Of a DNA stretch of 64,000 nucleotides, positions 1 through 9,051 are shown piece after piece. The stretch covers positions 294,926 through 358,925 of the forward strand of contig NZ_CP084884.1 of NCBI RefSeq assembly GCF_013456555.2, in the 5' to 3' direction. Under the pieces are notes generated by a model. It saw only the letters and a program-made list of their open reading frames with translations. It ran no database searches and had not been told where the DNA came from. This DNA is from Natrinema zhouii. Its GTDB lineage: Archaea; Halobacteriota; Halobacteria; Halobacteriales; Natrialbaceae. A program made the translations under genes and the position numbers. The stretch's first letter is position 1. Each line of letters opens with the position of its first letter.

Positions 1-2
1 GG

Positions 3-1154
3 ATCACGTGGACGCACATCCACTTCGTTACAATCGGCGCGTTCACGCAGTTGCTCTTCGGCACGCTGCCACAACTGACGGCGCGGAAACTCGGGCAACC
101 GGGACCGTCAGAAACGGCTATCAAAGCCGTTTTTCTCGGATTGAACGGCGCCGTACTACTCGCCTGGTACGGTCGTGCCTTTGGCGAGCCGCTGTGGTTC
201 GACATCGGTCTTGGGACAATCTGGCTGCTCACGGGCTGGCTGTTCGCTGTCGTTCTCCTGATGGTACACAGAAGCGACGGCGGGCGAGCGCGCGACCCGA
301 CCATTGGCCTTTACCTCCTCTCACCGTTCGTCTACCTGATCGGGCTCACGTTCGCGTTCGGACTGTACAGCCACGGCTGGGACGTCCCCGGCGGCTGGTA
401 CGGACTCCGGGAGTCACACGTCCACGCCAACGCGTGGGGGTTTCTGGGCCTCGCGGCGATCGGCACGCTGTACGATCTCTTTCCGCGACTCGTGGACGCG
501 GAGCTATACAGCGACCGCCTGAAACGATACTCGTTCCCGCTGTTTGCACTCGGTATCGTCCCGCTCGTCGTCGGACCGGTGCTCGGCATGGGGAAGACGG
601 TGACCGCGATCGGACTAGTACTGTACGCCGCCGGCTACGTTCTCTATATTTACACGCTCGCTCAAACCTACCGGGCCGGCACGCCGAGCGGGACAGCGCT
701 CTCGGTGCTCGTCGCACAGTTGTGGATCCTCGGCCCGGCGAGCTTCGCCCCGTTCGTCTTGTTCGGTATGCCACTCGGTATCCCCGACCCGTGGATCGAG
801 ACCGGCGCATTGCACTTCCTTTTCATCGGCTGGGCGCTTCCAATCGCGCTCGCAGGCTCGCTGCTCGTCGCCTACACTCTCGAGTGGCCCCACGGAACCG
901 CTCGAGGTGACGGCGGCGACGGACTCGTCCCCGCGAAGCGTCTCCCGTCGGCCGTCGGACCGAAGTCCGTCCTTGCCTGGAACCTCGCGGTCCTCGCCGT
1001 CGGGATCGGTTTCTTCTATCAGGACCAGTCGTGGTCGGCGCTACTGCACGGCTCGGGATTCACTGTCCTCCTCTCACTCTGGGGGTACTATCTGCTGAAG
1101 ATCGTCGAACAGCGGTGGTCAGTCCGCACGCAGACGTCGTCAACTCGAGTGTGA
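3..1154 (+). CDS. Heme-copper oxidase subunit I-like membrane protein, 5' partial
   Basis: The reading frame is open from base 3, so the true start lies outside the window; the first in-frame start-like codon inside (TTG at 51) is probably internal. The protein is almost entirely hydrophobic, with roughly ten membrane segments. Two histidine-bearing helices, near the visible N-terminus (HIHFVTIGAF) and in the middle (SHVHANAWGF), resemble heme-binding helices of the cytochrome oxidase subunit I/NnrS-type fold. No full oxidase active site can be shown because part of the gene is missing. It is probably a membrane heme or respiratory-chain-associated protein. The assignment rests on the histidine pattern and overall hydrophobicity, so the exact role is unknown. 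Confidence 0.7.
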   Translation: MTWTHIHFVTIGAFTQLLFGTLPQLTARKLGQPGPSETAIKAVFLGLNGAVLLAWYGRAFGEPLWFDIGLGTIWLLTGWLFAVVLLMVHRSDGGRARDPTIGLYLLSPFVYLIGLTFAFGLYSHGWDVPGGWYGLRESHVHANAWGFLGLAAIGTLYDLFPRLVDAELYSDRLKRYSFPLFALGIVPLVVGPVLGMGKTVTAIGLVLYAAGYVLYIYTLAQTYRAGTPSGTALSVLVAQLWILGPASFAPFVLFGMPLGIPDPWIETGALHFLFIGWALPIALAGSLLVAYTLEWPHGTARGDGGDGLVPAKRLPSAVGPKSVLAWNLAVLAVGIGFFYQDQSWSALLHGSGFTVLLSLWGYYLLKIVEQRWSVRTQTSSTRV

Positions 1155-1236
1155 TTTCCGGACTCGACGAGAAAAGCGTTGTATACACCGTCGTCGGGAT
1201 ATCGCGTTCAAAGCTGCTCACAGTCAGCGGCCTGTG

Positions 1237-1560
1237 CTATTCTGAGTTCTCGCCGAGTGATTGTGTTTCATCAACATCGCTCGGCTGTAGTTGGCGAACG
1301 AGATTCAGGTGCATGAGATGTAGGTGCATCCCGATACCGTACAATATTAGTCCCAATCCGACGAAAATGAGCGGAAGGAGTATCGATTCAATTGCCTGAG
1401 AGACACTCTCAAGATTCGCCGGCAGAACGCCTATGATCGCCAAGAGAAATGCGCTCACGATCACAAGGTAGCCGACACGGACTGCGCGGGAGTAGTTTCC
1501 TACCTGCTGAATCTGATTCTCGATCTCGTCATTAGTGGGAGTCGATTTCTCGGAAGTCAT
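1237..1560 (-). CDS. Small two-TM membrane protein, unknown function
   Basis: 107 aa from the ATG at 1560; a TTG 45 bases upstream is possible, but the ATG gives the usual polar N-terminus. A charged, glutamine-rich first third is followed by two hydrophobic helices (VGYLVIVSAFLLAIIGV and a glycine-rich LIFVGLGLILYGIGM stretch), then a histidine-rich juxtamembrane turn (HLHLMHLN) and a short acidic tail. It converges on the oxidase-like gene, with an 82-bp gap. I do not recognise a named family; haloarchaeal genomes carry many such two-helix proteins. The histidines after helix 2 could bind metal, but nothing else supports that. Confidence 0.6.
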   Translation of the reverse strand: MTSEKSTPTNDEIENQIQQVGNYSRAVRVGYLVIVSAFLLAIIGVLPANLESVSQAIESILLPLIFVGLGLILYGIGMHLHLMHLNLVRQLQPSDVDETQSLGENSE

Positions 1561-1998
1561 AGCCACGTGTGAGCGACTAGTAGGTTCAGTGGAATAATTG
1601 TTCAACTTGCAGCCTATCGGTCGACCGTTTCACACGATCAGCAATCAGAGGGGCAGGTTGCGTACAGAAACGCTGGATTGCGATCACCTCAGCAATCACC
1701 GTCTGCCCAGCTCTGTCGTAGCATCCGCCAAACCTCCGTCTTCAAAAGTGGCGATTGTCACACAGCGATGGTCTCGTCTCAAACACCGGACCTCAGATCA
1801 CTGCAAGAGACTTCTGATCGTTCCGGTTTTCTCGTGACGGACAGCATGCACTGCTAGTCCGCCGTGAATGTTTGCGTTCTCGTCTCTTCACTAGCCGGGT
1901 ACACTTTCTATATCTCGGCCCGACTACGCTATGGCGATCGCCTCTCGAGTCGGATACGAATCACTCGTAACGCGAATCACAGCAACGATTAGTCAGTA
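1561..1998. other. Intergenic region, divergent promoters
   Basis: No convincing gene is visible. It separates the small membrane protein on the minus strand from the ion channel on the plus strand. A TATA-like TTTCTATATC near 1908-1917 would give the channel gene a leader of about 60 bases. The other short open frames here have no haloarchaeal amino-acid bias. Confidence 0.5.
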
Positions 1999-3000
1999 AT
2001 GAACGTCGCCCTGCTTGCGCTCGGTGTCGCCCTTCTCGCTGCCACTGTCATCGATATCGTCTGGACGACGCTCTGGGTCGAAGGGGGTGCCGGTCCGCTC
2101 ACGTCTCGACTGATGGCGTGGACGTGGCGCACGCTACGACGAATAGGTGGTCAGAACCCCAGACTGCTCAGCCTGTCCGGACCGTTACTCTTTGTGCTGA
2201 CCCTCACGATATGGATCGTGCTGCTCTGGGGCGGTTGGACACTCGTCTTCGCCAGCGTCGAGAACGCCCTCATCGATACGCTCAACCGAGGGTCAGTTTC
2301 GTGGTCCGATCGTCTCTATTTTACCGGTTATACGATATTCACATTGGGTATCGGAGACTTTGCTCCCACAACAGGACGCTGGCAATTCGTCACGATACTC
2401 GCGACTGGGAGCGGATTGCTCTTCGTCACCCTGATCGTCACCTACGCGCTTTCTGTCCTTGAGGCGGTCACCCAGAAACGCGCGTTCGCCAGCACCGTGA
2501 GCGCGTTCGGGACCCGTAGTGAGGAACTCGTTCGAACGAGTTGGACCGGCGAGGAATTTCGAGGACTCGAGGTACCGCTGAATACCGTCGCGACGCAGCT
2601 CGCGACCCTCACCGAGAATCACAAGGCCTACCCGATCCTTCACTACTTTCACAGCGCCCGGCCGGATCGATCGCCGATCGTCGAAATCGTAGTCCTCGAT
2701 GAGGCGTTGACGCTTCTCCGGTTCGGCATTCCGAAACGACAGCGGCCGAACGAAATCACGGTTCGAAACGCCCGCACGAGCATCGAGAATTATCTCGAGA
2801 CACTCCACGAAGGGTTCGTCGAATCCGCGGACAGCCAACCACCCCCGCCGAATCTTCGCCACCTCCGTGAGGAGGGTATCCCGACCATATCGGACGACGA
2901 ATTCGAGACCGAACTCGACGAACTGGACACACGACGGCGAATACTGTACGGGTTAGTCGAATCCGATGCTCGAGAATGGCCGTCGAGGGAAACCGACTGA
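1999..3000 (+). CDS. Two-TM ion channel (potassium-channel-like) with cytosolic C-terminal domain
   Basis: 333 aa. An N-terminal membrane helix is followed by a second hydrophobic segment, then a pore loop reading TIFTLGIGDFAP and a final helix, which is the ion-channel (Ion_trans_2) arrangement. The selectivity filter is TLGIGD rather than the classical TVGYGD; the tyrosine-to-isoleucine change keeps both glycines and the aspartate. About 190 residues of soluble, charged C-terminus follow, with no obvious RCK nucleotide-binding motif. It probably conducts K+ or another monovalent cation and may help osmotic balance in high salt. It appears monocistronic, and a separate small membrane gene follows after 84 bp. 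Confidence 0.75.
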   Translation: MNVALLALGVALLAATVIDIVWTTLWVEGGAGPLTSRLMAWTWRTLRRIGGQNPRLLSLSGPLLFVLTLTIWIVLLWGGWTLVFASVENALIDTLNRGSVSWSDRLYFTGYTIFTLGIGDFAPTTGRWQFVTILATGSGLLFVTLIVTYALSVLEAVTQKRAFASTVSAFGTRSEELVRTSWTGEEFRGLEVPLNTVATQLATLTENHKAYPILHYFHSARPDRSPIVEIVVLDEALTLLRFGIPKRQRPNEITVRNARTSIENYLETLHEGFVESADSQPPPPNLRHLREEGIPTISDDEFETELDELDTRRRILYGLVESDAREWPSRETD

Positions 3001-3084
3001 TTTCCCTGATGCAGACAGACGACCAGTTCCCGGGAATCGGTATCCACCATACCGTTCAAGACTCTGGCAACCAAAGGAGAACAT

Positions 3085-3441
3085 ATGGCAACCGACGATT
3101 CTCTGGTTCGGACGCTGCTAATCATTATCGCCGCGATCCTTCTCTTACCGTTTCTCATGATGGCTCTCGCGATGCCCATGATGGGAGTCTGGAGTGGGGG
3201 CCACATGTGGAACGGCGGGATGTGGGACGGCACCGGAGCCACGTGGATGTGGCTCCTCATGTTGATTATTCCGTTGTTGGTGCTCCTCGGTCTCGGATAT
3301 CTCCTGTACAGTGCGGTTCGGCACTCGGGCGGGCAACGGACGGACCCTGCACTCGAGGAACTGAGAACCGCCTACGCTCGCGGTGACCTCACCGACGAGG
3401 AGTTCGAAGAGCGCCGCGAACGCTTGCGACGGGAGAAGTAG
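3085..3441 (+). CDS. SHOCT-domain membrane protein
   Basis: 118 aa. Two hydrophobic helices (residues about 8-35 and 52-75) are separated by a Met/Trp/Gly-rich loop (GGHMWNGGMWDG). A C-terminal SHOCT motif follows, in which LEELRTAYARGDLTDEEFEE gives the usual short amphipathic helix pair. SHOCT proteins are common small membrane proteins in halophilic archaea; the domain is thought to mediate oligomerisation. The Met-rich loop could bind soft metals, which is inference only. The start is an ATG, and a purine-rich AAAGGAGAA sequence lies about 5 bases upstream. Confidence 0.8.
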   Translation: MATDDSLVRTLLIIIAAILLLPFLMMALAMPMMGVWSGGHMWNGGMWDGTGATWMWLLMLIIPLLVLLGLGYLLYSAVRHSGGQRTDPALEELRTAYARGDLTDEEFEERRERLRREK

Positions 3442-3452
3442 TACGCGGGTGG

Positions 3453-3779
3453 ATGCATTCCGAGCGGGACGCCGCCACTTCTGTCCGGCAGTGCGCTCTC
3501 TCGATGGATCGGAGCACGTTCGCCCAGCCGGTCCCGGACGTGCTTTTCGCTGATCTCGCAACGGGGTACACGGCCGCAGACGGCAGATTCGAGGACCGTC
3601 CCTTCGAGTTCGTCGGAATGGCACCGACTGGTGCGATGAGCGCGACCGCGACTGACATGGCACGGTTCGTCCGGGTACACCTTCACGGCGGAGCCGTCGA
3701 TACTGAGCGGATCCTCGAGTCGGAAACGGTCGCGGAGATGCACCGTTGGCAGTTCACCAACGACAAACGGAATGGGAGG
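3453..3779 (+). pseudogene. Remnant of serine beta-lactamase/penicillin-binding-like hydrolase
   Basis: The frame from about 3504 to 3770 encodes a recognisable middle piece of a class C beta-lactamase-family (AmpC/Pbp4-like) hydrolase: MDRSTF, then LATGY, then MAPTGAMSATATDMARFVR and a helix containing RILESETVAEMHR. The SxxK active-site motif and the C-terminal half are missing, and no ribosome-binding site precedes the ATG. After 3770 the frame turns into low-quality sequence, while another frame (about 3746-3910) shows some protein-like composition that may be the shifted continuation. It is best read as a decayed gene. Confidence 0.6.
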
Positions 3780-4053
3780 AGGTGCGAGACGCGACGAAGC
3801 GGTCTTGGGTCACCGCAGCAGCCACGAGAGCGGTCGATACGGTACTGCACTACCCAATCAAACGGGCGGTGTCAACGCCGTGGTATGGTTCATTACTGGA
3901 CTCGAGGACGATCTGTTCCCGGTCTGCTCAGCCCGAACGATGTGAGAGTCGGCCGGCGATCCGCGACGAGACCAGTGCGAGTCCAAACCGGCCATATGAT
4001 ATTGTAGTTAGTTCACAAAACCGTTATTGCTGTGGAAACCGTACCGTCGATCG

Positions 4054-4488
4054 ATGAGCGACTCCGCAAACAACGAACGCCAACGGATCCGTGAACAGAA
4101 GAAGCGAGAGCTGCAGGAACGTCTCGAGAACGGCGGGGGCCTCGATACGGCCGACAGGGAGAGCACCGCACCCGACGAGCCAATCGCGATCACAGGCCAG
4201 GGTCACCTCGACGAGGTCGTCGGAGAGCACGACGTTGTCCTCGTGGACTGTTACGCCGACTGGTGTGGCCCCTGTCAGATGATGGAGCCGACGATCGAGG
4301 CCCTCGCCGCGGAGACCGACGCCGCCGTCGCGAAGGTCGACGTCGACGCTCACCAGCAGATCGCCCAGCAACTGGGCGCTCGCGGCGTCCCGACGCTCGT
4401 CCTCTACGCCGACGGCCAGCCGGTCGAGCGGATGGTCGGCGTCCAGGACCGCGGAACGCTGGAGGGGCTAATCGAGCAACACGCGTAG
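4054..4488 (+). CDS. trxA: Thioredoxin
   Basis: 144 aa. A 50-residue charged N-terminal extension rich in Arg/Glu precedes a complete thioredoxin fold with active site CYADWCGPCQMMEP (the two cysteines of WCGPC), the cis-proline loop RGVPTLVLY and a C-terminal helix. It reduces protein disulfides in the cytosol, fed by a thioredoxin reductase encoded elsewhere. The ATG at 4054 is preferred over a start 27 bases upstream because the upstream residues (KPYRRS) do not fit the acidic proteome. The N-terminal coiled, charged extension is common in haloarchaeal thioredoxins. An AT-rich stretch at 4000-4030 is the likely promoter region. Confidence 0.93.
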   Translation: MSDSANNERQRIREQKKRELQERLENGGGLDTADRESTAPDEPIAITGQGHLDEVVGEHDVVLVDCYADWCGPCQMMEPTIEALAAETDAAVAKVDVDAHQQIAQQLGARGVPTLVLYADGQPVERMVGVQDRGTLEGLIEQHA

Positions 4489-4598
4489 TGACGCACCTGC
4501 CGAGGCCACGGCAGTCGATAGTGATTATCTGAACAGCGTCCTGGTCCGACCTAAATACGGGGACCGGCGACACGACCACGACACACTGACCTTCAGCC

Positions 4599-5138
4599 AT
4601 GACCACCGATTGGCGGCGAGCGATCGAGACGCAACGGGAAGAGAAAGACCGGTACTTCGGCGGCGACCCGCACTCGCCGATTCCGTCGGACAAGCGCGAG
4701 TCGTTCGACGGCCTCGAGTATTACCCGATCGACGAGGCATACCGGTTCGAACTGCCGCTGCACGAGTACAACGACCCTGAACCGGTCACCGTTGGGACGA
4801 GCACCGACGGCGAGCGGAAGTACCTTCGGTGGGGCGAGTTCCGATTCACCGTCGACGGCGAAGACATCACACTGCAGGCCTACAAGGCGGATCCAGACGA
4901 CGATCGGCTCTGGGTCCCGTTCCGAGACGCGACCAGCGGCGACGAGACCTATGGCGCCGGTCGGTACCTCGACCTCGAAGGCGACGCCCACCGAACGGGC
5001 GACGAAAACTGGATCCTCAACTTCAACGAGGCGTACAATCCGACGTGCGCGTACTCGGATCGCTACGAGTGCCCGCTCCCGCCGACGGAGAACTGGCTCG
5101 AGGTCCCGATCGAGGCCGGCGAACAGGCGTACCACTGA
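4599..5138 (+). CDS. DUF1684 family protein
   Basis: 179 aa, the usual length for the family. Family features include the N-terminal RxxKDRYF region, the central block with LRWGEFRFTVDGE and LQAYK, and the C-terminal LNFNEAYNPTCAYSDRYECP segment ending in NWLEVPIEAGE. DUF1684 proteins are beta-rich and of unknown biochemical role, and are found in haloarchaea and actinobacteria. The C-terminal Tyr/Asn/Cys cluster is the most conserved part and is intact here. It is monocistronic; neither the thioredoxin upstream nor the methyltransferase downstream is obviously related. Confidence 0.85.
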   Translation: MTTDWRRAIETQREEKDRYFGGDPHSPIPSDKRESFDGLEYYPIDEAYRFELPLHEYNDPEPVTVGTSTDGERKYLRWGEFRFTVDGEDITLQAYKADPDDDRLWVPFRDATSGDETYGAGRYLDLEGDAHRTGDENWILNFNEAYNPTCAYSDRYECPLPPTENWLEVPIEAGEQAYH

Positions 5139-5286
5139 CGATGATTCCGGACTAATTCGGCGCCCTCGACGGAATTTCGCTGTTTTCGAACGTCGTAGGC
5201 GCTATCGAACCACCGTGACCGTCGTCGATCGTGAGAATACCACCAGTTATATTGTCTGCTGAAACTATTACTCACAAGAGTACCCA

Positions 5287-6441
5287 ATGACGACCACCGA
5301 AGACCGAATCCGAACGACGCACATCGGGAGCCTCCCACGCCCGCCGGCGCTTCTCGACCTCCTCGAGGCGCGTCAGAACGACGAACCGGTCGACGAGGAC
5401 GACTGGAACGAAACTGTCGCGGAGGCCACGCGGGCCGTCGTCGAGCGACAGGCCGAGGTCGGGCTCGACGTCATCAATAACGGCGAACAGTCGCGGGTCT
5501 CGTTCAACTGGTACGTTGCGGACCGTCTGAGCGGGATTGACGGGAAGCGCGAACAGGAGCTCTGGGCGGATCTTCAGGAGTTCCCCGAGTACGCCGAGGA
5601 GACGTTCAAGACGGACGTCATCGATCTCTCGATGCAGCCCGTCATCGACGGTCCCATCGAGTACACCGGCCACGGGGAAGCCGAGGACGAACTCGAGGAG
5701 TTCCGAGACGCGCTCGCGGCCGTCGACGCCGACTTCGAGGGGACGTTCGTGACCTCGGCGTCGCCGAGCATCGTCGCAACCACGCACGTCAACGAGTACT
5801 ACGACACCTACGAGGAGTTCCTCTTCGCCGTCGCGGACGCGATGCAAGCGGAGTACGAACTGGTCGCCGAGACCGGAATGACCCTCCAGATCGACGCGCC
5901 CGAACTCCTCACCATTGGCCAGACGGCGGCCTACGCGGACGAACCGCTCGAGGAGATCAGAGCAGCCACGCGTCTCCACGTCGAGGCGCTCAACGAGGCC
6001 CTCGAGAACATCCCCGCTGAGCAGGTCCGCCTCCACACCTGCTGGGGGAGCTACGAGGGCCCCCACCACCTCGACGCGGACCTCGTTGACCTCCTGCCGG
6101 AGATCTACGAGGCCGATATCACTGGACTGAGCGTCGAACAGGCCAACCCCCGCCACCAGCACGAGTACCGCGCGTTCGCCGAACAGCCGCTTCCCGACGG
6201 CTGGACGCTGATGCCCGGCGTCGTCGACGTCAAGACGAACATCATCGACCACCCGGAGACGATCGCGGACCGCCTCGAGCGCGTCGCGGACGCGGTCGAC
6301 GAGTCGACGCCGATCGTCGCCGCGCCCGACTGCGGCTTCGGCACGCAGGCCGGCCTCGGCATGGTCGACCCCGAGATCGCGTGGGCAAAACTCGAGGCGC
6401 TCGTCGAGGGCGCCGAGATCGCGACCGAGCGCATCTACTGA
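5287..6441 (+). CDS. Cobalamin-independent methionine synthase-like methyltransferase
   Basis: 384 aa, matching the stand-alone C-terminal catalytic domain of MetE (COG0620). Seen in order: the N-terminal HIGSLPRP motif, a TIM-barrel strand with LDVINNGEQSR, the zinc-ligand region LHTCWGSYEGPHH and the last ligand segment APDCGFGTQAG near the C-terminus. The family transfers a methyl or related group to a thiol through a zinc-activated sulfur; in archaea the single-domain forms use corrinoid proteins or unknown donors rather than folate polyglutamate. Whether this one makes methionine or acts on another thiol cannot be told from sequence. An AT-rich segment at 5250-5275 is a probable promoter. 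Confidence 0.85.
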   Translation: MTTTEDRIRTTHIGSLPRPPALLDLLEARQNDEPVDEDDWNETVAEATRAVVERQAEVGLDVINNGEQSRVSFNWYVADRLSGIDGKREQELWADLQEFPEYAEETFKTDVIDLSMQPVIDGPIEYTGHGEAEDELEEFRDALAAVDADFEGTFVTSASPSIVATTHVNEYYDTYEEFLFAVADAMQAEYELVAETGMTLQIDAPELLTIGQTAAYADEPLEEIRAATRLHVEALNEALENIPAEQVRLHTCWGSYEGPHHLDADLVDLLPEIYEADITGLSVEQANPRHQHEYRAFAEQPLPDGWTLMPGVVDVKTNIIDHPETIADRLERVADAVDESTPIVAAPDCGFGTQAGLGMVDPEIAWAKLEALVEGAEIATERIY

Positions 6442-6486
6442 CCGACCACCGGCGATGACCGTCGCAGCGCGGGACTCGCGAGACCG

Positions 6487-7013
6487 TTACGGACAGTCGC
6501 GCTCGCCGAACGAGCAAGCGAACGATCCCTGGTCGGCGACCCGCGTCTCGCCTGACTGGAGTGCGACAAGCATCGCTCGTCCACCGTAGCCGTGGATCTC
6601 GTCGTAACCGTGGACAATGACACACGAGACGTCGTCAGGCACTTTAACGCACTCAGAACGAGTGAACGGCTGTTCGGAGTGGGGGGTGTCAGGTCGCGCC
6701 AACCGAGGAGCGTCCCGTTGAGGCGCTCGACCTGCCACCAGTTCGTGTAGCCGTCCTCGCCGTCGTCGTGGTGAAGCGCCACGTCGAACGCGTACGCGTC
6801 TCCGTCGTTAACGCTCACCTCGACGACGTTCGCCTCACGGAGGGGGAGGTCGTCGCCGTCGGTCACGTCTCCGCCGTCGTTCTTGTCGGTCCTGTTGACG
6901 TCGCTCGAGTCAATGTCCCAACCGAGGTCGCTACAGCCGGCCAGCGCGGCGATCGCGAGCGTTCCCGCCGTACGCTCGAGTAGTCGCCGTCGGGACAGAT
7001 CGGGTCCGGTCAT
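6487..7013 (-). pseudogene. Tat lipoprotein with a frameshift in a C6 run
   Basis: From the ATG at 7013 the protein starts with a twin-arginine signal (SRRRLLERTAG) and a lipobox (LAGC at about residue 25), then an acidic linker and a domain containing NWWQVERLNGTLLGWRDL. At about 6685-6690 the coding strand has six C; adding one C rejoins the frame to HSEQPFTRSECVKVPDDVSC and on to a natural end at 6487. Without it, the frame turns into basic, non-halophilic sequence. This is either a sequencing error in a homopolymer or a real frameshift. The intact product would be a membrane-anchored extracellular lipoprotein of about 175 aa of unknown function, 9 bp downstream of its partner gene. Confidence 0.65.
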
Positions 7014-7022
7014 CTGCCACAA

Positions 7023-7295
7023 CTATATCGTCTCGTCGGGATCGTGTTCCTCCACCATGCGCGCTGCTTCGTCGGCATACCGGTCGCGAACGTCTGGATC
7101 CTCGACGGTCGCGAGGTCATCGGGAGAGACGTCCTTCGCGGCAGTGACCGTGTCCAGGTCGACCGCCTGTACTGCGAGTTCCTTTCGGAAGGTTCGAGTT
7201 CCGTCAGGAGTCGCATAGGTGAGGATGATGAGGTCTCGATTGTCGTAATCGCGCTCGACCAGCCACACGCGAACGTCGGCCGACTCCGATGGCAT
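7023..7295 (-). CDS. Small conserved haloarchaeal protein, unknown function
   Basis: 90 aa, acidic, no membrane segment. The first half has strand-like hydrophobic patches (VRVWLVERDYDNRDLIILTY) and the second half is helical and charged (DPDVRDRYADEAARMVEEH). It lies directly upstream of the frameshifted lipoprotein on the same strand, 9 bp away, so the two are probably co-transcribed. I do not recognise a family. The ATG start is well placed, and amino-acid composition supports coding. Confidence 0.75.
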   Translation of the reverse strand: MPSESADVRVWLVERDYDNRDLIILTYATPDGTRTFRKELAVQAVDLDTVTAAKDVSPDDLATVEDPDVRDRYADEAARMVEEHDPDETI

Positions 7296-7387
7296 GAGAA
7301 CCCGAACGGGAAGCGTAAGGGTAGTCGTTGGGGTTGAGAGTTTAGTGGCTTGAGAACCTCATCGGTATCCACGCCTTCGGCTCGAGA

Positions 7388-7732
7388 ATGTCACCACCGA
7401 CGCTCGTCTACGACGACGATTGCGGGGTCTGTACTCGTGCAGCGCGGTTCGTGGACCGCCGCGCGGCGATTGACATCGTCGGCTTTTCGGAACTCACGGA
7501 CGGCCTGCAAGCGCGCTTGCCGCTCGACTACGAGGCGTGTGCGCATCTGGTTACCGACGAGACGACCTACTCCTGTGGGGCAGCGATGGAACGCGCCTAC
7601 GAACGGACCGGCCTTCTGCCATCGCAGTTTTTTCCGCTGTTTCGTCGTATTCCTGGATATGCACCCGTCCGCGAGTTCGTCTATCGCGTCGTCGCGTCGA
7701 ACCGGCCGTCGATCGGCCGATTGCTACCGTAG
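7388..7732 (+). CDS. DCC-family thiol-disulfide oxidoreductase (DUF393)
   Basis: 114 aa. The N-terminal motif LVYDDDCGVCTRAARF is the defining D-x-C-x-x-C signature of the DUF393/DCC1 family. It is followed by a conserved second block containing AMERAYE and a C-terminal LFRRIPGYAPVREFVYRVVASNR helix, all in family order. These small thioredoxin-like proteins are predicted to exchange thiols and disulfides, often next to membrane redox genes. It is monocistronic, diverging from the lipoprotein pair and converging on the PiT permease. Confidence 0.88.
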   Translation: MSPPTLVYDDDCGVCTRAARFVDRRAAIDIVGFSELTDGLQARLPLDYEACAHLVTDETTYSCGAAMERAYERTGLLPSQFFPLFRRIPGYAPVREFVYRVVASNRPSIGRLLP

Positions 7733-7825
7733 CTTCTCGAAAGCGTATAGGCAACCCGCTATTCCGACCGAGATTCGATCGAAAACAGACGGTGATCGAA
7801 GAAGGGCCGAACGCGTCCTGCAGCT

Positions 7826-8998
7826 TCAGAGGTCCAGAAGAAGCATCGACCCGTAGCCGAGACCGAACGCGAGTATGAACGATCCGACCCAGGCGGTAAC
7901 GGTGAGGCCCAGCTTTCGCGGACTGACGCCGGCTCCGCCGGCGACCGCGGCCCCGCTGCCGACGATCGCACTCACGATGATCTCGTTGAACGAGACCGGG
8001 ACTCCCAGCAGAACCGCGCTCTGTGCGATGAGAAACGAAGGGACGAGCGTCGCGATCGAGCGACGCGGCCCCAGCGACGCGTACTCCTGGGAGATCGACT
8101 TGATCATTCGCGGGGCGCCCGTCCACGAGCCAACGAGGATTCCGACGCCGCCGCCGAGCAGGACCACGATCGGCGACACCGTCGGCAGCTCCTCGAGTAG
8201 CGGGAACAGCGGTCCGACGGCCAGACCGACCTGACTCGCGCCCGCCGAGAACGCCACGAGCGCGCCCAGCGAGAGGAGGAACCGGCGCAGACCGCCGGCC
8301 TCGTCGCGACTGACGTCCCAGCGGACGACGGCCGCAGCGACGGCTCCGAAACCCAGCGAGACTGCGACCGTGGCGGCGGTACCGTCGAACGGAATCGCGG
8401 TGGCGCCGCCGGCGGCGAGCGTTCCGCCAACCGATGCGAGGAATGCGAACTCGAGGTTCGCGACCACGAGGCCAACGACGCCAGCGAGAATCGGAACGCT
8501 CGTCGCCTCGGGAACGTCCGGTCGCGGAAGAACACTCGCGATACCGTAGGCGATTCCCCCGCCCACGAACGGTGTAAGGACCCAGACCGCGCCGATTTCG
8601 GCGTACTTCCCCCAGGCCGGATCGCCGCCGAGTGCGAGGCCGACGCCGACAACCGACCCGGTCACGGTGAACGCGGTCGCGATCGGATACCCCGTGTAGA
8701 TCCCGATCGCCATCAGCCCGGCACCGATCAGCAGGACGACGATGACGCCGCTGACCGGGAGGCTGATCCCGTCGACGAGGCCGCTGCCGACGGCTTCGGA
8801 GACGTTTCCGCCCTGCGTCACCGCGCCAGCGAAGCCGAGAATGCCGACGAGAAACGCCGCGCGCATCGTCGGAATCGCGTTCGCGCCGACGGCTGGGGCG
8901 AACGGGGTCGCGCCGCTCGAGCCGGCGCCGATGACCCACGCCATGAAGAGGCTCGCGACCGCGGCCGCTGCGAACAGGAGTATCGTTGTGGGTTCCAT
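7826..8998 (-). CDS. PiT-family inorganic anion permease
   Basis: 390 aa, about ten hydrophobic helices. Two PiT signature repeats are present: near the N-terminus (GATPFAPAVGANAI) and in the second half (SWTGAPRMIKSISQEYASLGP). PiT proteins carry phosphate or, in the CysP branch, sulfate or thiosulfate across the cytoplasmic membrane, driven by Na+ or H+. The next genes on the same strand are two YeeE/YedE thiosulfate-carrier-like halves and a rhodanese-MBL protein, which makes a sulfur oxyanion substrate as plausible as phosphate. Both repeats are intact and the ATG start is the only sensible one. Confidence 0.85.
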   Translation of the reverse strand: MEPTTILLFAAAAVASLFMAWVIGAGSSGATPFAPAVGANAIPTMRAAFLVGILGFAGAVTQGGNVSEAVGSGLVDGISLPVSGVIVVLLIGAGLMAIGIYTGYPIATAFTVTGSVVGVGLALGGDPAWGKYAEIGAVWVLTPFVGGGIAYGIASVLPRPDVPEATSVPILAGVVGLVVANLEFAFLASVGGTLAAGGATAIPFDGTAATVAVSLGFGAVAAAVVRWDVSRDEAGGLRRFLLSLGALVAFSAGASQVGLAVGPLFPLLEELPTVSPIVVLLGGGVGILVGSWTGAPRMIKSISQEYASLGPRRSIATLVPSFLIAQSAVLLGVPVSFNEIIVSAIVGSGAAVAGGAGVSPRKLGLTVTAWVGSFILAFGLGYGSMLLLDL

Positions 8999-9051
8999 TA
9001 GTGTACGAAAATCCTCCGTTTCAGTTCTCGAGGTGCGAAATTCGAACGGTG

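Noticed and set aside
8..910. 300-residue plus-strand frame at the window start
   Set aside because: Extremely arginine-rich, unlike any haloarchaeal protein; it is an out-of-frame shadow of the membrane protein in the other frame.
3746..4057. 103-residue frame after the hydrolase remnant
   Set aside because: Starts inside the remnant without a signal and loses protein-like composition after about 50 residues; treated as part of the decayed region.
7551..8939. 462-residue open frame overlapping the PiT permease on the same strand
   Set aside because: Arg/Gly-rich, no hydrophobic or domain pattern; it is the out-of-frame shadow of the high-GC permease gene.
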